Below, piece by piece: positions 13,660 through 14,009 of a DNA stretch of 14,009 nucleotides (positions are counted from its first letter, which is position 1; every line of letters starts with the position of its first letter). The notes beneath the pieces were generated by a model. The model saw nothing but the letters and a program-made list of their open reading frames with translations. It was not told where the DNA came from and ran no database searches. This stretch comes from an uncultured Clostridiaceae bacterium (GTDB lineage Bacteria; Bacillota; Clostridia; Lachnospirales; Lachnospiraceae): contig CAUCBQ010000044.1 of assembly GCA_958441075.1 (NCBI GenBank), forward strand, positions 1 to 14,009. Reading direction: 5' to 3'. Made by a program: the position numbers and the translations under genes.

Positions 13660-14009
13660 TTACCCTCTTCCTTTCATTTTCTCGCGAAGCTTGCGGATGG
13701 AATCCGGCTGTTCAATCTTAGGGGCCCTCGGGTCCAGATACCAGGTTTTTGCCTTGTGAGTAGGGCTCACATCAAAAAACGGAGGCTCCTCCTCAAAATC
13801 AATGGCAAGAGCCATACGGTTTCTCGGCGCAAAGGCGTCGCCCTTGATCTCATTGAACAGGTTCGGCGGGGTTCCCTCGATAGTAGGAAGTTCTTCTCCC
13901 TTAATCCCCAGCTGGGGCAGGGCAGAAAGAAGGGCCCATGTATATGGATGCCAGGAGTCATAAAAAATCTCGTCTACATTTCCATATTCAACAATCTGTC
14001 CCGCATACA
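13660..14009 (-). CDS. oppD: Oligopeptide ABC transporter ATP-binding protein, OppD/AmiE type, C-terminal part
   Basis: The last 115 residues of a peptide-transporter ATPase whose 5' part lies outside the window. The visible part begins at YAGQIVEYG, the segment just after the switch region. It then shows HPYTWALLSALPQ, the conserved start of the oligopeptide-ABC C-terminal domain, and P-T-I-E-G-T-P-P-N-L. After that comes a region with an F-A-P-R-N motif where many relatives have a cysteine cluster (GCxFxPRC); here the cysteines are absent. The tail is long and basic (ending REKMKGRG). The TAA at 13662-13660 is 6 nt from the OppF-type start. OppD and OppF would form the ATPase heterodimer. 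Confidence 0.9.
   Translation of the reverse strand, partial: YAGQIVEYGNVDEIFYDSWHPYTWALLSALPQLGIKGEELPTIEGTPPNLFNEIKGDAFAPRNRMALAIDFEEEPPFFDVSPTHKAKTWYLDPRAPKIEQPDSIRKLREKMKGRG

Noticed and set aside
13767..13961. Minus-strand open frame of 64 codons near the right edge
   Set aside because: The adjacent frame gives a clear OppD C-terminal domain through to the TAA at 13660, so this is an out-of-frame shadow.
1..14009. CRISPR array, tRNA/rRNA genes, insertion sequences or attachment sites
   Set aside because: No regularly spaced repeats, cloverleaf-like sequences, transposase-like frames or flanking direct repeats were seen on either strand.

Overview
The window reads as an ordinary but dense stretch of a Firmicutes chromosome, most likely a gut-type clostridium of the Lachnospiraceae. 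This is inferred from the near-balanced base composition, strong AGGAGG ribosome-binding sites, consensus sigma-A promoters, a lipoprotein with a Thr/Ala/Gly-rich linker, and the families present. All recognisable genes lie on the minus strand, so transcription runs from high to low coordinates. No mobile element, CRISPR array, tRNA or rRNA was seen.

In transcription order, the right end (14009 to about 12286) holds the tail of an OppD/AmiE-type ATPase, a complete OppF/AmiF-type ATPase and a small three-helix membrane protein of unknown function. They form the end of an oligopeptide importer operon whose permeases and binding protein would lie outside the window. A near-perfect promoter (12203-12231) then starts a second operon: a dppA-type binding lipoprotein, dppB and dppC permeases, dppD and dppF ATPases, a dipeptide epimerase and a beta-lactamase-family serine hydrolase. 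Most junctions from dppB onward overlap by 4 nt, which suggests translational coupling. A terminator-like hairpin between dppA and dppB probably makes the binding protein more abundant than the membrane complex. A second hairpin region separates the transporter genes from the enzyme genes. A terminator at 3871-3919 ends the operon.

A third unit starts at a consensus promoter (3802-3829) flanked by a perfect 8-bp palindrome. It encodes an ABC-F ATPase with a Trp-rich tail, an isoaspartyl dipeptidase (IadA) and an alpha/beta hydrolase cut by the left edge, all joined by ATGA overlaps.

The likely theme is peptide scavenging. Dipeptides or short peptides, possibly cell-wall muropeptides, are imported. 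L-Ala-D-Glu-like dipeptides are epimerised, and peptides, including beta-Asp dipeptides, are hydrolysed inside the cell. I did not find a clearly novel system. The items most worth checking are the ABC-F C-terminal extension and its unusual operon partners, the candidate operator and attenuator structures, and the epimerase/serine-hydrolase pairing.
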